Source of the DNA: CADEDH01 sp050330635
GTDB taxonomy: Bacteria > Actinomycetota > Acidimicrobiia > Acidimicrobiales > SZUA-35
Length of the DNA: 64,000 bases
Direction of reading: 5' to 3'
NCBI GenBank assembly: GCA_050330635.1
Contig: JBHJNQ010000057.1
Span: 62,001-126,000 of the forward strand
The notes beneath the pieces are model-generated. The model ran no database searches. It saw only the letters and a program-made list of their open reading frames with translations, and was not told the DNA's origin. The position numbers and the translations under genes were made by a program. This document shows positions 40,260 to 49,149 of this stretch, piece by piece (position 1 is the stretch's first letter; every line of letters begins with the position of its first letter).

Positions 40260-41746
40260 CGCCGCTCGGCGGCGCTGGCGCCGGCGATCCGACCGAACAC
40301 CGCCCCCCGCACCAGTCCCGACCCGGCCGGGTAGTTGTGGAAGAAGAAGCCGCCGGCGATCTCGCCGGTAGCGTAGAGGCCGGTCAGCGGGCGGCCCGTC
40401 GTGTCGATGACCCGGGCCGAGGTGTCGATCCGCAACCCGCCGTAGGTGAACGTGATGCCGCAGCAGACCGGATAGGCCACGAACGGCGGCGAGTCGAGGG
40501 GCAGCGCCCAGTTGGACTTGGGCGGCACGAGGGCCGGGTCGGTGCGGCGGCCGTCGAGGGTGAAGGGCTCGAACGGCCCGCTCGCCGAGGCGGCGGCGTT
40601 GAACGCCGCCACAGTCCGCTCGGTGGCCTCGACCGGGAGGCCGAGCTTGGCCGCCAGCTCGCCGATCGAGCCGGCCTCGACCGGGGTCCCGGTGGCGTAA
40701 CGGGGTTCGAGGAGGCGGACGGTGCGCTGGTCGAAGACCTGGACGGCCCACGCTCCCGGCTGCTGGCGGATGGCCGAGCCGGTCTTGGCGTACGTCAGCC
40801 ACACCTCGTCGGAGGCCTCGTCGACGAAGCGCTCGCCGTTCTGATTCAGCAGGATCGAGTACGGATACGAATAGCGGCTCAGCTTGTCGGTCATCGACAG
40901 CTGACCGACGGGCGGGGCGTCGGCGTCGAGGGGTGAGGCGTGGGCGCCGCTCCAGTGGCCGGCGGGGGCAGCCCCGGCGGACAGGGCGGCGTCGAGCATG
41001 GTGCCCATGTTGAACGCCGTGCCCCTGACCTTGACCAGATCCCATCCGGGGCCGAGGTGCTGGAGTCGCTTCTGGGGGTTGGACTCGAAGCCCCCGGAGG
41101 CGAGCACGACCGCCCCCCGGTAGTGATCGAAGTCGTCGCCGCCGCGGACCACCACGCCCCGACACGTCGAGCCGTCCATGAGCAGCCCATGGGCCGGAGC
41201 GTCGTGGACGACCTCGATCCGCTCGTCGCCGTCTACGGCATCGAACAGGTCGTGCATCAGACCGAGGCCCTCGTGGGTGGCCCGGAGCGCACCTCCCGGC
41301 GGGAGGACGTAGGTCTCCGACGGATCGAAGTTCTCGGGGTCGAAGAGCTTGTCGACGACGAGCTCCCAGCGCACCCCCCGCTCGGCCATCCACGCCACCG
41401 TCTCGTACGACCGGCCCACCATCTCGGCGATAAGCTCGGGGTCGCTCCGCCCCTGGGAGGTGGTGCGGAGGTCGCCCAGGTAGCGCTCGGGGGGATAGGG
41501 GTCGAGCTCGACCTTGTCGGCCCAGTGGAGGGCCTCGGGCGTCAGGAGCGGCCGGAGGTGATCCATGCCGTCGTGGGCGATCCGGAAGATGCCCCCCGAG
41601 AACCGGCTGTTGCCACCCCGGGTGGTGACCGGCGCCGCCTCCAGCACGATGACGGACGCCCCGGCCTCACTCGCCGCCAGGGCGGCCACCAGCGCCGCGT
41701 TCCCGGCACCAACCACGATCACATCGGCCCGTCGCTCGATCCCCAT
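40256..41746 (-). CDS. FAD-dependent tricarballylate dehydrogenase-like (TcuA family)
   Basis: A 496-residue flavoprotein of the fumarate reductase/succinate dehydrogenase group. It has the FAD-binding VIVVGAGNAALVAALAASE, TRGGNSRFSGGIFRIAHDG, and the C-terminal TGLYATGEIAGGFFFHNYPA loop, the layout of TcuA, which oxidises tricarballylate to cis-aconitate. It could also act on a related succinyl-type compound. The ATG at 41746 has a TAGTGT box 7 nt upstream. It heads the operon with the PrpF-like isomerase and ICL-family lyase; all junctions overlap by 4 bp. Confidence 0.85.
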   Translation of the reverse strand: MGIERRADVIVVGAGNAALVAALAASEAGASVIVLEAAPVTTRGGNSRFSGGIFRIAHDGMDHLRPLLTPEALHWADKVELDPYPPERYLGDLRTTSQGRSDPELIAEMVGRSYETVAWMAERGVRWELVVDKLFDPENFDPSETYVLPPGGALRATHEGLGLMHDLFDAVDGDERIEVVHDAPAHGLLMDGSTCRGVVVRGGDDFDHYRGAVVLASGGFESNPQKRLQHLGPGWDLVKVRGTAFNMGTMLDAALSAGAAPAGHWSGAHASPLDADAPPVGQLSMTDKLSRYSYPYSILLNQNGERFVDEASDEVWLTYAKTGSAIRQQPGAWAVQVFDQRTVRLLEPRYATGTPVEAGSIGELAAKLGLPVEATERTVAAFNAAASASGPFEPFTLDGRRTDPALVPPKSNWALPLDSPPFVAYPVCCGITFTYGGLRIDTSARVIDTTGRPLTGLYATGEIAGGFFFHNYPAGSGLVRGAVFGRIAGASAAERR

Positions 41747-41753
41747 GGCTGGC

Positions 41754-41759
41754 ACACTA
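41754..41759 (-). promoter_or_regulatory. -10 box, leaderless type (TAGTGT)
   Basis: TAGTGT lies 7 nt upstream of the ATG at 41746; likely promoter of the three-gene tricarboxylate-type operon. Confidence 0.5.
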
Positions 41760-41814
41760 CGCCACCGCCGGGTGGGGCCGACAAGCCCCCGGCCTTGGGT
41801 TCCCCACCCACCGG

Positions 41815-42062
41815 GTGTCGGTGGCGGCCCTGGTCAGCCCGCTGTACCCCCGCAACAGCAGGGAGGCTCACCGCCACATGCTCGACCACACCCGCTGCCG
41901 CGCCCTCGTCGTGTCGGCGTCACAGGCCGACGCCGTGGCCGGGATCGCCGACGAGGTGCCATGGCTGAACCATGTGCTCGTGCGCGACGATGGCTACGAG
42001 GGGTGGTTGGCGGCGCAGCCGTCGACCGATCCCGACCCCGAGGTCTCCCCCGAGCGCGAACC
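41815..42062 (+). pseudogene. Acyl-CoA synthetase fragment
   Basis: About 80 residues read VAALVSPLYPRNSREAHRHM, LDHTRCRALVVSA and GIADEVPWLNHVLVRDD, the region near residues 80-160 of AMP-forming acyl-CoA ligases. Neither the N-terminal start nor the AMP-binding motif is present; after about 42062 similarity is lost. It lies between the divergent TcuA-like operon and the cyclase gene. A fragment of a deleted gene. Confidence 0.65.
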
Positions 42063-42251
42063 CCCACTGGGAGGGCCACGACCGCCGGGTCGCCGGCAGC
42101 TGATCGACCATCCGGATCCCATCACGCCGGGCCGCGCCCCGATCGCCGGGCGTACCGGGCCCCCGACCGGCCGGGCGACCGACGTCGTCTTTCGTCCCGC
42201 CGCCGGGGTCGGTAGTGTCCTGGCGTCAGCGATGCCGGGCAAGGGGGAACC

Positions 42252-43208
42252 ATGCCGACGCCACCATCCGAAGAACAGATCCTGGGCTGGTTCGACGAAC
42301 TGTCGAACTGGGAGCGCTGGGGTCCGGACGATCGGCTGGGGACCCTCAACCACCTCACGCCCGACAAGCGGGTGGCCGCGGCCCGGCTCGTGACCGAGGG
42401 TGTGTCGGTTTCGTGCAGCTGGGACATCCGGACCGGCCGCCAGCCCGGGGCCACGGTCGAGTCGCAGCGCTACATGCTGTCGACCGGGCTCGGCCTGGAG
42501 GAGGAGGGTCGTCGCGGTCTGATGGGCGAGGGCCGGGCCGGGGGCGCCCAGGAGTACATCGGCATGGTCTTCCATGGCCTCGACGTGACCCACCTCGACT
42601 CGCTGGCCCACCTGTTCTGGGACGGCAAGATGTACGGCGGGGCGCCGGCGTCGCTCGTGTCCGACCGCCAGGGCGCCCTCAAGCACGACGTGCTGGCGGT
42701 GCAGGACGGTGTCACGACCCGCGGCGTCCTGCTCGACATCGCCCGCCTGCGGGGCGTCGACGTGCTCGACGCCGACGATCACGTCTACCCCGAGGACCTC
42801 GAGGCGGCCGAGGAGGCGGCGGGGATCCGTTGCGAGCCCGGCGACGTCCTGCTCGTCCGCACCGGTGAGGGTGGGGCCCGGCGGACCCAGCGACGCGACT
42901 ACAACGCCAACAAGCCCCGATCCGGCTACCAGGCGGCGTGCCTGCCGTGGCTCCACGAGCGCGGCATCGCCATGATCGGCTCCGACGTTGCCCAGGATCC
43001 GACCCCGTCGGGCTACCGCAACGTGATCATGCCGGTGCACATGGTCGGCATCGTGGCCATGGGGCTGTGGTTGATCGACAACTGCCAGCTCGAGGATCTG
43101 GCCACGGCGTGCGCCGAACGCCAGCGTTGGGAGTTCCAGTTCATGCTCTCCCCCATCCGCTTCCAGGGGGTGACCGGTAGCCCGGTGAACCCGCTGGCCG
43201 TGTTCTGA
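42252..43208 (+). CDS. Cyclase-family metal hydrolase (kynurenine formamidase-like)
   Basis: A 318-residue member of the putative cyclase family. The metal site is FHGLDVTHLDSLAHLFWDG (His-x-Asp-x3-His), with GVLLDIARLRG and GDVLLVRTGEGG following and a late IGSDVAQDP segment. These enzymes hydrolyse amide, lactone or similar bonds; the long form with the MYGG loop is common in Acidimicrobiia and its substrate is unknown. AAGGGGGAA precedes the ATG. The short flavin-like gene follows after 13 bp. Confidence 0.87.
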   Translation: MPTPPSEEQILGWFDELSNWERWGPDDRLGTLNHLTPDKRVAAARLVTEGVSVSCSWDIRTGRQPGATVESQRYMLSTGLGLEEEGRRGLMGEGRAGGAQEYIGMVFHGLDVTHLDSLAHLFWDGKMYGGAPASLVSDRQGALKHDVLAVQDGVTTRGVLLDIARLRGVDVLDADDHVYPEDLEAAEEAAGIRCEPGDVLLVRTGEGGARRTQRRDYNANKPRSGYQAACLPWLHERGIAMIGSDVAQDPTPSGYRNVIMPVHMVGIVAMGLWLIDNCQLEDLATACAERQRWEFQFMLSPIRFQGVTGSPVNPLAVF

Positions 43209-43221
43209 GGCTCCGACGACG

Positions 43222-43701
43222 GTGCCCGCCATCGACACCCCCCTGCTCATCGTGGGCCACGGCCCGTCGGCCCTGGTGGCGGCCAAGGTCCTGAGCGCCA
43301 GGGGCATCCCCTCGGTCGTCGCCGGCCACGTGCCGGTCGACGACGGGACGCCGGTCGTGCTCGACGCCACAGCCCTCGCCATCCTGGAACCGAACGGGGT
43401 GCTCGGCGTGCTCCGTCCCTACGCCGGCACGCAGGATCCGTTCACGATCGCCCCCCTGGCCTTCGAGCACGCCCTCAAACACCACTGCGTCGCCGACATG
43501 CTGATCACCGTATTCGACGGCATGACGCTGGCCGGACCGGTCGAGGGCGAGGGCCCGTCGACCGGGGTGTTGACCGACGGCCGCTCGCGCTGGGAGGTCC
43601 GGGCCGACGCCGTGCTCGACACCGCCACCCTGCCCACCGGGCTCAACGCCGCCATCCGGGCCGGGGCCGAGGCCGCTGCCGCCCTCGCCGCCCCGGCGTG
43701 A
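43222..43701 (+). CDS. Short Rossmann-fold (FAD/NAD-binding) hypothetical protein
   Basis: A 159-residue protein with a dinucleotide-binding start, LLIVGHGPSALVAAKVLSA, and a late ADAVLDTATLPTGL strand of the kind that precedes the second GD motif in flavoproteins. It lacks the catalytic domains of known oxidoreductases, so it may be a reduced flavin- or NAD-binding protein or a trimmed relic. It starts at a GTG 13 bp after the cyclase stop and is probably co-transcribed. Confidence 0.7.
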   Translation: MPAIDTPLLIVGHGPSALVAAKVLSARGIPSVVAGHVPVDDGTPVVLDATALAILEPNGVLGVLRPYAGTQDPFTIAPLAFEHALKHHCVADMLITVFDGMTLAGPVEGEGPSTGVLTDGRSRWEVRADAVLDTATLPTGLNAAIRAGAEAAAALAAPA

Positions 43702-44035
43702 CGGCGACGCCGGACGTCGATCTCGTCGAGGAGGACCGAGCCGTTCACCGTCCGTTCGCCCGCCGGCCGGCCGATGATCGTCGAATGATCAGCCGACGGT
43801 CACCACCTTGAGCAAGGTTCATCCACTACTGTCTCGGATGCGGTGTCTCGGATGTGGACGCGGGCTAGCTGATCAACAGCGCTGATCGACAACAGGGCTG
43901 GCGGCGAATCGCCAACGACAGGTGATAGCCGCCTGAATGAGTTCTTGGCGGGAACCAGGAAGAACGGGCCCCGGTCGGAAGCATCGCTTACCGGCCGGGG
44001 CCCGTTGGTATCCGGTGGCGTGAGATGCTGCGGCC
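43702..44035. other. Gene-free stretch with repeats and a strong hairpin
   Basis: About 330 bp, less GC-rich than its surroundings. It contains a direct repeat GTCTCGGATG (two copies near 43830-43855), two CTGATC repeats, a small TGGCG/CGCCA hairpin near 43900 and the long hairpin at 43964. No protein-like frame was seen. It may hold a small RNA or regulatory leader. Confidence 0.4.
43964..44005 (+). terminator. Long GC-rich hairpin
   Basis: The arm ACGGGCCCCGGTCGG pairs with CCGGCCGGGGCCCGT over 15 positions with one G-U pair; the loop itself pairs AAGC with GCTT, leaving a 3-nt tip. This is the strongest inverted repeat in the window. A T-run is lacking, so a rho-independent terminator is possible but a structured RNA or regulator site is not excluded. 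Confidence 0.55.
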
Positions 44036-44163
44036 ATGAAGATCGGCATCAACCTCGACCGACGGAGGTCGGCTGATCTTCGGCGTCGGTGTCGGATGGG
44101 CGGCGCAGGAGTTCGCCGCCCTCGGCGTCCCGTTCGAGCGACGCGGCGCGCCGGCGCCCGATC
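44036..44163 (+). pseudogene. Luciferase-like (LLM) oxidoreductase fragment
   Basis: The ATG at 44036 begins MKIGINLD, a usual LLM/F420 oxidoreductase start. After a short junction another frame reads GRLIFGVGVGWAAQEFAALG followed by VPFERRG, the mid-protein signature seen intact in the gene at 56582. The roughly 90 residues between are missing, and the rest of the gene is absent. An internal-deletion remnant. Confidence 0.65.
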
Positions 44164-44488
44164 ACGCCTGGCGGCGTCGGATCCGGAGCTCGAAACCGGT
44201 TGCCGCTCCCGCCTCGGTCAGCGGCGCGCTGGTGTGACGTCGTGACTCCCACACCCAGGCCTCGATCTCGTCGAGCAACTCGTGCACCGCGAGTGCCTCG
44301 TTGAGGCGCTTGCGGGCGAACACGGCGTCGCTCGACGAGGCGAAGGCCACGTCGATCCCGGTATCCACGTGAGGCTCGGGGCCGAGCGTCGCCGCCAGCC
44401 GCAGCGCCTCGTCGACGGCGGTGGCGGTGGCCTCGTTCAACTGCCGGGCCTGGGCGTACTCTCTTCCTGACCGGTCGCGTGCTCGCAC
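44162..44488 (-). CDS. Hypothetical protein (108 aa)
   Basis: A 108-residue soluble protein with helix-rich, charged sequence (REYAQARQLNEATATAVDEA, then NEALAVHELLDEIEAWVWES). No family is recognised. The GTG start at 44488 has a TACGCT box 6 nt upstream, which supports real expression. It overlaps the luciferase-like remnant at its 3' end by 2 bp and is divergent from the cation antiporter gene. Confidence 0.6.
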   Translation of the reverse strand: MRARDRSGREYAQARQLNEATATAVDEALRLAATLGPEPHVDTGIDVAFASSSDAVFARKRLNEALAVHELLDEIEAWVWESRRHTSAPLTEAGAATGFELRIRRRQA

Positions 44489-44494
44489 CCTCCG

Positions 44495-44500
44495 AGCGTA
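44495..44500 (-). promoter_or_regulatory. -10 box, leaderless type (TACGCT)
   Basis: TACGCT lies 6 nt upstream of the GTG at 44488. Confidence 0.45.
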
Positions 44501-44654
44501 CGGCCACGACGGCCATGGTGGGGCCGCAGTCGATCGCAACGGCCGTCCCGACGTCGGCCACGGGGGCCCGGCCGCAGGCGACCCCTCTCCCCTCACCCGA
44601 CGCCACCACGCCGACCGGTACACTCGCCGGCGTCATGACGAACGAGGTCGGCCC

Positions 44655-45596
44655 GTGGCCCTGAGTATCGTGATGCTGATAGGTGGCCTGGCCCTGCTGG
44701 CCTACGCCGCCGACCAGTTCGTGTTGGGGGCGGCCCGGCTGGCTCTGTTGACTCGGGTCCCGCCGCTCGTCGTCGGGGTGGTCGTCGTCGGCTTCGGCAC
44801 CAGCGCCCCCGAGATGCTGGTCTCGGCTCTGGCGGCAAGCCGGGGCGAGCCCGAGGTGGCGTTGGGCAACGTCATCGGCTCGGATCTGGCCAACCTCTCG
44901 CTCCTGCTGGGGGTGGGGGCCATCATCGTCCCCCTCACCGTCGACTCCCGCACCGTGCGCCGGGAGGCCGTCCTGGCGCTCATGGCTGCCGTCGGGTTGG
45001 CCGTGGCCGTCCAGGGCGGCGGCATCTCGACCCTCGAGGGGGCCATCCTCATGGCGGCCATGGTGGTCGCTCTGGCCGTGGTCCTGGTGTTCCGCAGCGA
45101 GGCCGACGACCTGGCCAGCGACGTGACCGACCTGACCGAGCCGGGCCAGCATCGTCTCGGGCCGGAGGCGGTCCGGACCGGGCTCGGCCTGATCGGCACG
45201 GTGGCGGGAGCCCAGCTCCTGCTGGAGGCGGCCCTCGATCTGGCCCAGCGCTTCGATCTCGAGGCGGGCCTGGTAGGGGCCACCATCGTGGCTCTCGGCA
45301 CGTCGCTCCCGGAGCTGGTGACGGTGATCCAGTCGGCCCGGCGACGGGAGACCGATCTGGTGGTCGGCAACCTCCTCGGCTCCAACCTGTTCAACTCGCT
45401 GGCGGTGGCCGGCGCCATCGGCCTGCTGGGGCCGGGCACCATCGACGCCCCGGGGCTCACCACCAACGGGGCGCTGGCCGTCGTGGCGATCACCGCCGGA
45501 GCGGTGCTGGCCATGCGCACGAACTACCGGGTGACCCGGATCGAGGGCCTGGGCCTGGTCGCCGTTTACCTCCTCGTCGCCCCCCTCCTGGCCTGA
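44655..45596 (+). CDS. CaCA-family sodium/calcium exchanger-like antiporter
   Basis: A 313-residue inner-membrane antiporter with two inverted halves of about five membrane helices. Each half has the alpha-repeat: GFGTSAPEMLVS with GNVIGSDLANL in the first, and ALGTSLPELVTVI with GNLLGSNLFN in the second. It exchanges Ca(II) (or another divalent ion) for Na+ or H+. The GTG at 44655 has GAGG 5 nt upstream and leads straight into the first helix. It converges with the pyrophosphatase gene. Confidence 0.9.
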   Translation: MALSIVMLIGGLALLAYAADQFVLGAARLALLTRVPPLVVGVVVVGFGTSAPEMLVSALAASRGEPEVALGNVIGSDLANLSLLLGVGAIIVPLTVDSRTVRREAVLALMAAVGLAVAVQGGGISTLEGAILMAAMVVALAVVLVFRSEADDLASDVTDLTEPGQHRLGPEAVRTGLGLIGTVAGAQLLLEAALDLAQRFDLEAGLVGATIVALGTSLPELVTVIQSARRRETDLVVGNLLGSNLFNSLAVAGAIGLLGPGTIDAPGLTTNGALAVVAITAGAVLAMRTNYRVTRIEGLGLVAVYLLVAPLLA

Positions 45597-45659
45597 CCCG
45601 GTGAGGTCGGGCCGAGGGGTTGCGGTCCCGCCCCCAGCCAACCACAGATCACCTTCCGG

Positions 45660-46151
45660 TCAGTGCCTCGGGAAACGCGCCCGGGCGGCGTGGATCTCGA
45701 CCAGCGCCTCGGCCCGGTCGCCCCACCGTCCGACCTCGGTGCTCTTCGAGGGCTCGAGCGCCTTGTACACCTCGAAGAAGTGGCCGATCTCGGCGAGGAG
45801 GAACTCGGCGACGTCGGGCAGATCGCGCACCTTGTCCCATCGGGGATCGCCGTAGGGGACGGCGAGCACCTTGGCGTCGGGGCCCTTCTCGTCCCGCATC
45901 CAGAAGACCCCGATGACCCGGGCCCGGATGTGGCAGCCCGGTACGGTCGGCTCGTCGAGCAGGACCAGCACGTCGAGGGGATCGCCGTCCTCGGCCAGGG
46001 TGTCGGGGACGAATCCGTAGTCGGCGGGATAGGACGTGGCAGTGAAGAGGTGACGGTCGAGCCACAACTCCCCGCTGTCGTGGTCCATCTCGTACTTGTT
46101 GCGGGATCCCTTGGGGATCTCGACCACCACTTCGACCCAGTCGTCCGACAC
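45660..46151 (-). CDS. ppa: Inorganic pyrophosphatase (family I)
   Basis: A 163-residue soluble pyrophosphatase that hydrolyses PPi to phosphate and pulls biosynthetic reactions forward. The start VEVVVEIPKGSRNKYE and the acidic active-site motif EDGDPLDVLVLLDEP are unmistakable, as are YPADYGFVPDTL and DPRWDKVRDLPD. The GTG at 46151 places the conserved core at the usual distance; a TTG at 46187 would add twelve residues. The coordinates assume the GTG. Confidence 0.92.
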   Translation of the reverse strand: MSDDWVEVVVEIPKGSRNKYEMDHDSGELWLDRHLFTATSYPADYGFVPDTLAEDGDPLDVLVLLDEPTVPGCHIRARVIGVFWMRDEKGPDAKVLAVPYGDPRWDKVRDLPDVAEFLLAEIGHFFEVYKALEPSKSTEVGRWGDRAEALVEIHAARARFPRH

Positions 46152-46320
46152 GTCAAGCAGCCTCTCGCTTCCGATGCCCGTCGCCAACCCCTGCCGTCCG
46201 AGAAGGCCCCAGAAATGCCCCCCGAGCGGTCAAGGGGAACGCCTCCGGGGCCGATCTGTCGAGGGAGACAGGCGGGTGGCGGCAACCAGCGTCCATCGAC
46301 CGGTGCCCCGGAGGTCGTAC

Positions 46321-47181
46321 GTGGTGGCGAAGCTGATCATCCATGGGGGGGCCGGACCGATGGAGGGTGGCGCCTTCACCGACGCCGATTACCGCACGTC
46401 GCTCGACCGGATCGCCGTCGAGGCCCACGACGAGTTGGTCCGTTCCGGGGCCCGGGCCGCGGTGCTGCGGGCCATCACCCTGCTCGAGTCCGACGAGATC
46501 TTCAACGCCGGAACCGGATCCAAGCTCCAACGCGACGGGCAGATCCGCATGTCGGCCGCGCTCATCGACTCCTCTGACGGGATCTTCTCCGGAGTGGCGA
46601 ACATCCGCAACGTCGAGCATCCGATCGAGGTCGCCGACCTGCTGCGGACCGAGAACTTCCACGTGCTCGATGGCGGCGAGGCGACCGACTTCGCCTGCCA
46701 GCGGGGGCTCCCCTACCACAATCCGACCACCGCCCACCGGCTGCGGGAGTATCGCGACGCCCTGCTGGGCGAGACCGGGACGGTCGGAGCGGTGGCCCTC
46801 GACGGCGACGGCACGCTCTGCGCCGGCACCTCGACCGGTGGGGTGGGCTACGAGCTTCCTGGCCGTCTCGGCGACACCGCCACCGTGGCCGGGACCTACG
46901 CCTCCCCGGTCGCCGGGGTGTCGTGCACCGGGCGAGGCGAGGACATCGTCAACCTGGCGGTGGCGGCCCGCATCGTGACCCGGGTCCAGGACGGGATCGC
47001 CCTCCACGAGACCGTGGGCCGGCTCGTGGCCGACGCCGACGACCGCGGGTGCCGGCTCGGCCTCATCTCCCTCGACGCCAACGGCGACACGGTCGTCGGC
47101 AACACCGCCGGGATCCGGGTGTTGTTCACCCACTTCGACGGTGAGCGGATGGTGTCGTTCGCCGACACCCCCGCTCCCTGA
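46321..47181 (+). CDS. Isoaspartyl peptidase/L-asparaginase family (Ntn hydrolase)
   Basis: A 286-residue Ntn-hydrolase precursor of the plant-type asparaginase group. It starts LIIHGGAGPMEGG, has FNAGTGSKLQRDG, and the self-cleavage site ETGTVGAVALD whose threonine (about residue 154) should become the N-terminal nucleophile, followed by CAGTSTGGVGYELPGRLGDT. It would release aspartate from isoaspartyl peptides or asparagine. The chain is shorter than many homologues but complete. The GTG at 46321 has GGAGG 6-7 nt upstream. It is divergent from the pyrophosphatase. Confidence 0.88.
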   Translation: MVAKLIIHGGAGPMEGGAFTDADYRTSLDRIAVEAHDELVRSGARAAVLRAITLLESDEIFNAGTGSKLQRDGQIRMSAALIDSSDGIFSGVANIRNVEHPIEVADLLRTENFHVLDGGEATDFACQRGLPYHNPTTAHRLREYRDALLGETGTVGAVALDGDGTLCAGTSTGGVGYELPGRLGDTATVAGTYASPVAGVSCTGRGEDIVNLAVAARIVTRVQDGIALHETVGRLVADADDRGCRLGLISLDANGDTVVGNTAGIRVLFTHFDGERMVSFADTPAP

Positions 47182-47291
47182 CCCGACGCAGCTCCCCGGA
47201 GCAGGGACAGCGCCCGCAATTTCGTGCCCGGGGTGGGCGAAACGTAGGCTGGCGCTGATCGGGGACCGACAACTGCACAAGGGGAACGACC

Positions 47292-49040
47292 ATGGAAGGT
47301 CATGACATCCACATCAAGGGGGGAACGATCGTCGACGGCACCAGGGTGCCGCGCTTTCGAGGCGACGTCTGGATCAAGGACGGCGTCATCAGCCAGATCG
47401 GGGGCCGGGCCACTGCGCCCTCGGAACGGGTGATCGACGCCAGCGGCTGCATCGTCGCTCCCGGCTTCATCGACCTGCACACCCACTACGACGCCCAGAT
47501 CCGCTGGGACCCGTACTGCACGATCTCGAGCTGGCACGGGGTGACGTCCGTGGTCCTGGGCAACTGCGGCTTCGGGTTCGCTCCGTGCAAGCCCGACTTC
47601 CGGGAGCGGTCGATGCTCACCATGGTGCGGACCGAGGCCATCCCCCTCGCCGCCATGGAGGAGGGGATGCTGCCCCACTGGGACTGGGAGACCATCCCCG
47701 AGTACCTCGACTCGCTCGAGCGGGCCCCGCTGGGGGTGAACTGCCTCCAGTACATGCCGACGGCGTCGCTCATGATCTACGTCATGGGCCTGGAGGCGGC
47801 CAAGTCACGGCCGGCCACCAACGCCGAGCAGAAGGAGATGCAGCGCCTCCTCCACGAGGGCATGGACGCCGGCCTGTGCGGCTTCTCGATCCAGCGCCTC
47901 GGCCCCAACTCGACCCAGGCCGACTTCGACGGGACGCCGATGGTGACCGACACGATGGTCGACGACGACATCTTCGCCCTGGCCGAGGTACTGGCCGAGC
48001 GCGACGAGGGCTTCATCCAGTTGACACAGGCCACCAGCGCCAATCCCAACGACCCGGACGACCTGGCCTTCAAGCGGAGGCTGGCCGAGGTGGCCCAGCG
48101 CCCGATCATCGACAACGTGGTCCCCGTCAGTCAGCGCAACCCCCGGACCCACCGGGATCGCCTCGACTGGCTGGCCCAGGCCCAGGCCGACGGCTTGCCG
48201 ATCTACGGGCAGGCCGCCACCATCCGCACCGGGTTCGTGTTCTCCCTCGACGAGTGGAACCTCTACGACTCGAGCCCCGCCTGGCGTGAGGCCACGACCG
48301 GCACGCTGGACGACAAGATGCGCAAGATGGCCGACCCGGCCCTGCGGGCGCGGATCAAGGAGGAGCAGGAGCAGGCCAACACGCTGTTCAGCCAGACTCA
48401 GGTGGCGGTCGGTGGCCCCGCCCACCGGCTGATCGTCCAGGGCGTCGCCCGCCGGCCCGACCTGCAGAAGTACGTCGGTCGGTCGCTCGGTCAGATCGCC
48501 GAGGACGAGGGCAAGCACTACGTCGATGTCATGCTCGACCTGTCGCTGGAGACCGGCCTCAAGACCGAGTTCCTGGGCGAGGGTCCGGAGTTCAACGTGG
48601 AGCACATGGCCGGCGCCATCACCGAATCGCCGTACACCATCCCCGGGGTCTCCGACGGCGGTGCCCACACCAAGTTCTTCACCGGCGGGGCGTGGAGCAC
48701 CGACATGCTCATGTGGATGGTGCGTGACACCGGCGCCATGTCGCTCGAGGAGGCCCACTACCGCGGCTCCACCCTGGCGGCGCACGCCGCCGGGTTCAAG
48801 AACCGCGGCATGCTGCGGGAGGGCGCACCGGCCGACGTGCTCGTCTACGACCTCGACGACCTGACGATCGACCCCGAGTGGGTCGGCGAGCCGGTCCATG
48901 ACCTCCCCGGCGGTGAGTGGCGGCGAATCCAGCGGGCCACCGGCTACCGCCACATCCTGGTCAACGGCGTCGAGACGTTCGTCGACGGGGAGTGCACGGG
49001 AGCGACCCCGGGCAAGCTCCTGCGCCACGGCAAGGGCTGA
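47292..49040 (+). CDS. N-acyl-D-amino-acid deacylase-like amidohydrolase
   Basis: A 582-residue amidohydrolase-superfamily enzyme. The metal-binding motif is FIDLHTHYDAQ (about residue 60), VLGNCGFGFAPCKP gives the cysteine/histidine loop of D-aminoacylases, and PGVSDGGAHTKFF supplies the catalytic aspartate. The C-terminal ADVLVYDLDDLTID closes the beta-sandwich. It probably hydrolyses an N-acyl amino acid or related amide; substrate unknown. AAGGGGAACG precedes the ATG. The long form is common in Acidimicrobiia next to CoA-transferases. Confidence 0.88.
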   Translation: MEGHDIHIKGGTIVDGTRVPRFRGDVWIKDGVISQIGGRATAPSERVIDASGCIVAPGFIDLHTHYDAQIRWDPYCTISSWHGVTSVVLGNCGFGFAPCKPDFRERSMLTMVRTEAIPLAAMEEGMLPHWDWETIPEYLDSLERAPLGVNCLQYMPTASLMIYVMGLEAAKSRPATNAEQKEMQRLLHEGMDAGLCGFSIQRLGPNSTQADFDGTPMVTDTMVDDDIFALAEVLAERDEGFIQLTQATSANPNDPDDLAFKRRLAEVAQRPIIDNVVPVSQRNPRTHRDRLDWLAQAQADGLPIYGQAATIRTGFVFSLDEWNLYDSSPAWREATTGTLDDKMRKMADPALRARIKEEQEQANTLFSQTQVAVGGPAHRLIVQGVARRPDLQKYVGRSLGQIAEDEGKHYVDVMLDLSLETGLKTEFLGEGPEFNVEHMAGAITESPYTIPGVSDGGAHTKFFTGGAWSTDMLMWMVRDTGAMSLEEAHYRGSTLAAHAAGFKNRGMLREGAPADVLVYDLDDLTIDPEWVGEPVHDLPGGEWRRIQRATGYRHILVNGVETFVDGECTGATPGKLLRHGKG

Positions 49041-49053
49041 GCGACCCACCACC

Positions 49054-49079
49054 ACCGGCGGCCGTCACCCGCCGCCGGT
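49054..49079 (+). terminator. Hairpin after the amidohydrolase gene
   Basis: A perfect 8-bp stem (ACCGGCGG/CCGCCGGT) with a 10-nt loop starts 14 bp after the stop. No T-run follows. Confidence 0.4.
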
Positions 49080-49149
49080 CATCCACCGCCGGCCGATCGT
49101 CGCTCCCTGCGGGGAGCGGCGATATGGCCGGCCCGACGCCGCCCGGCAA

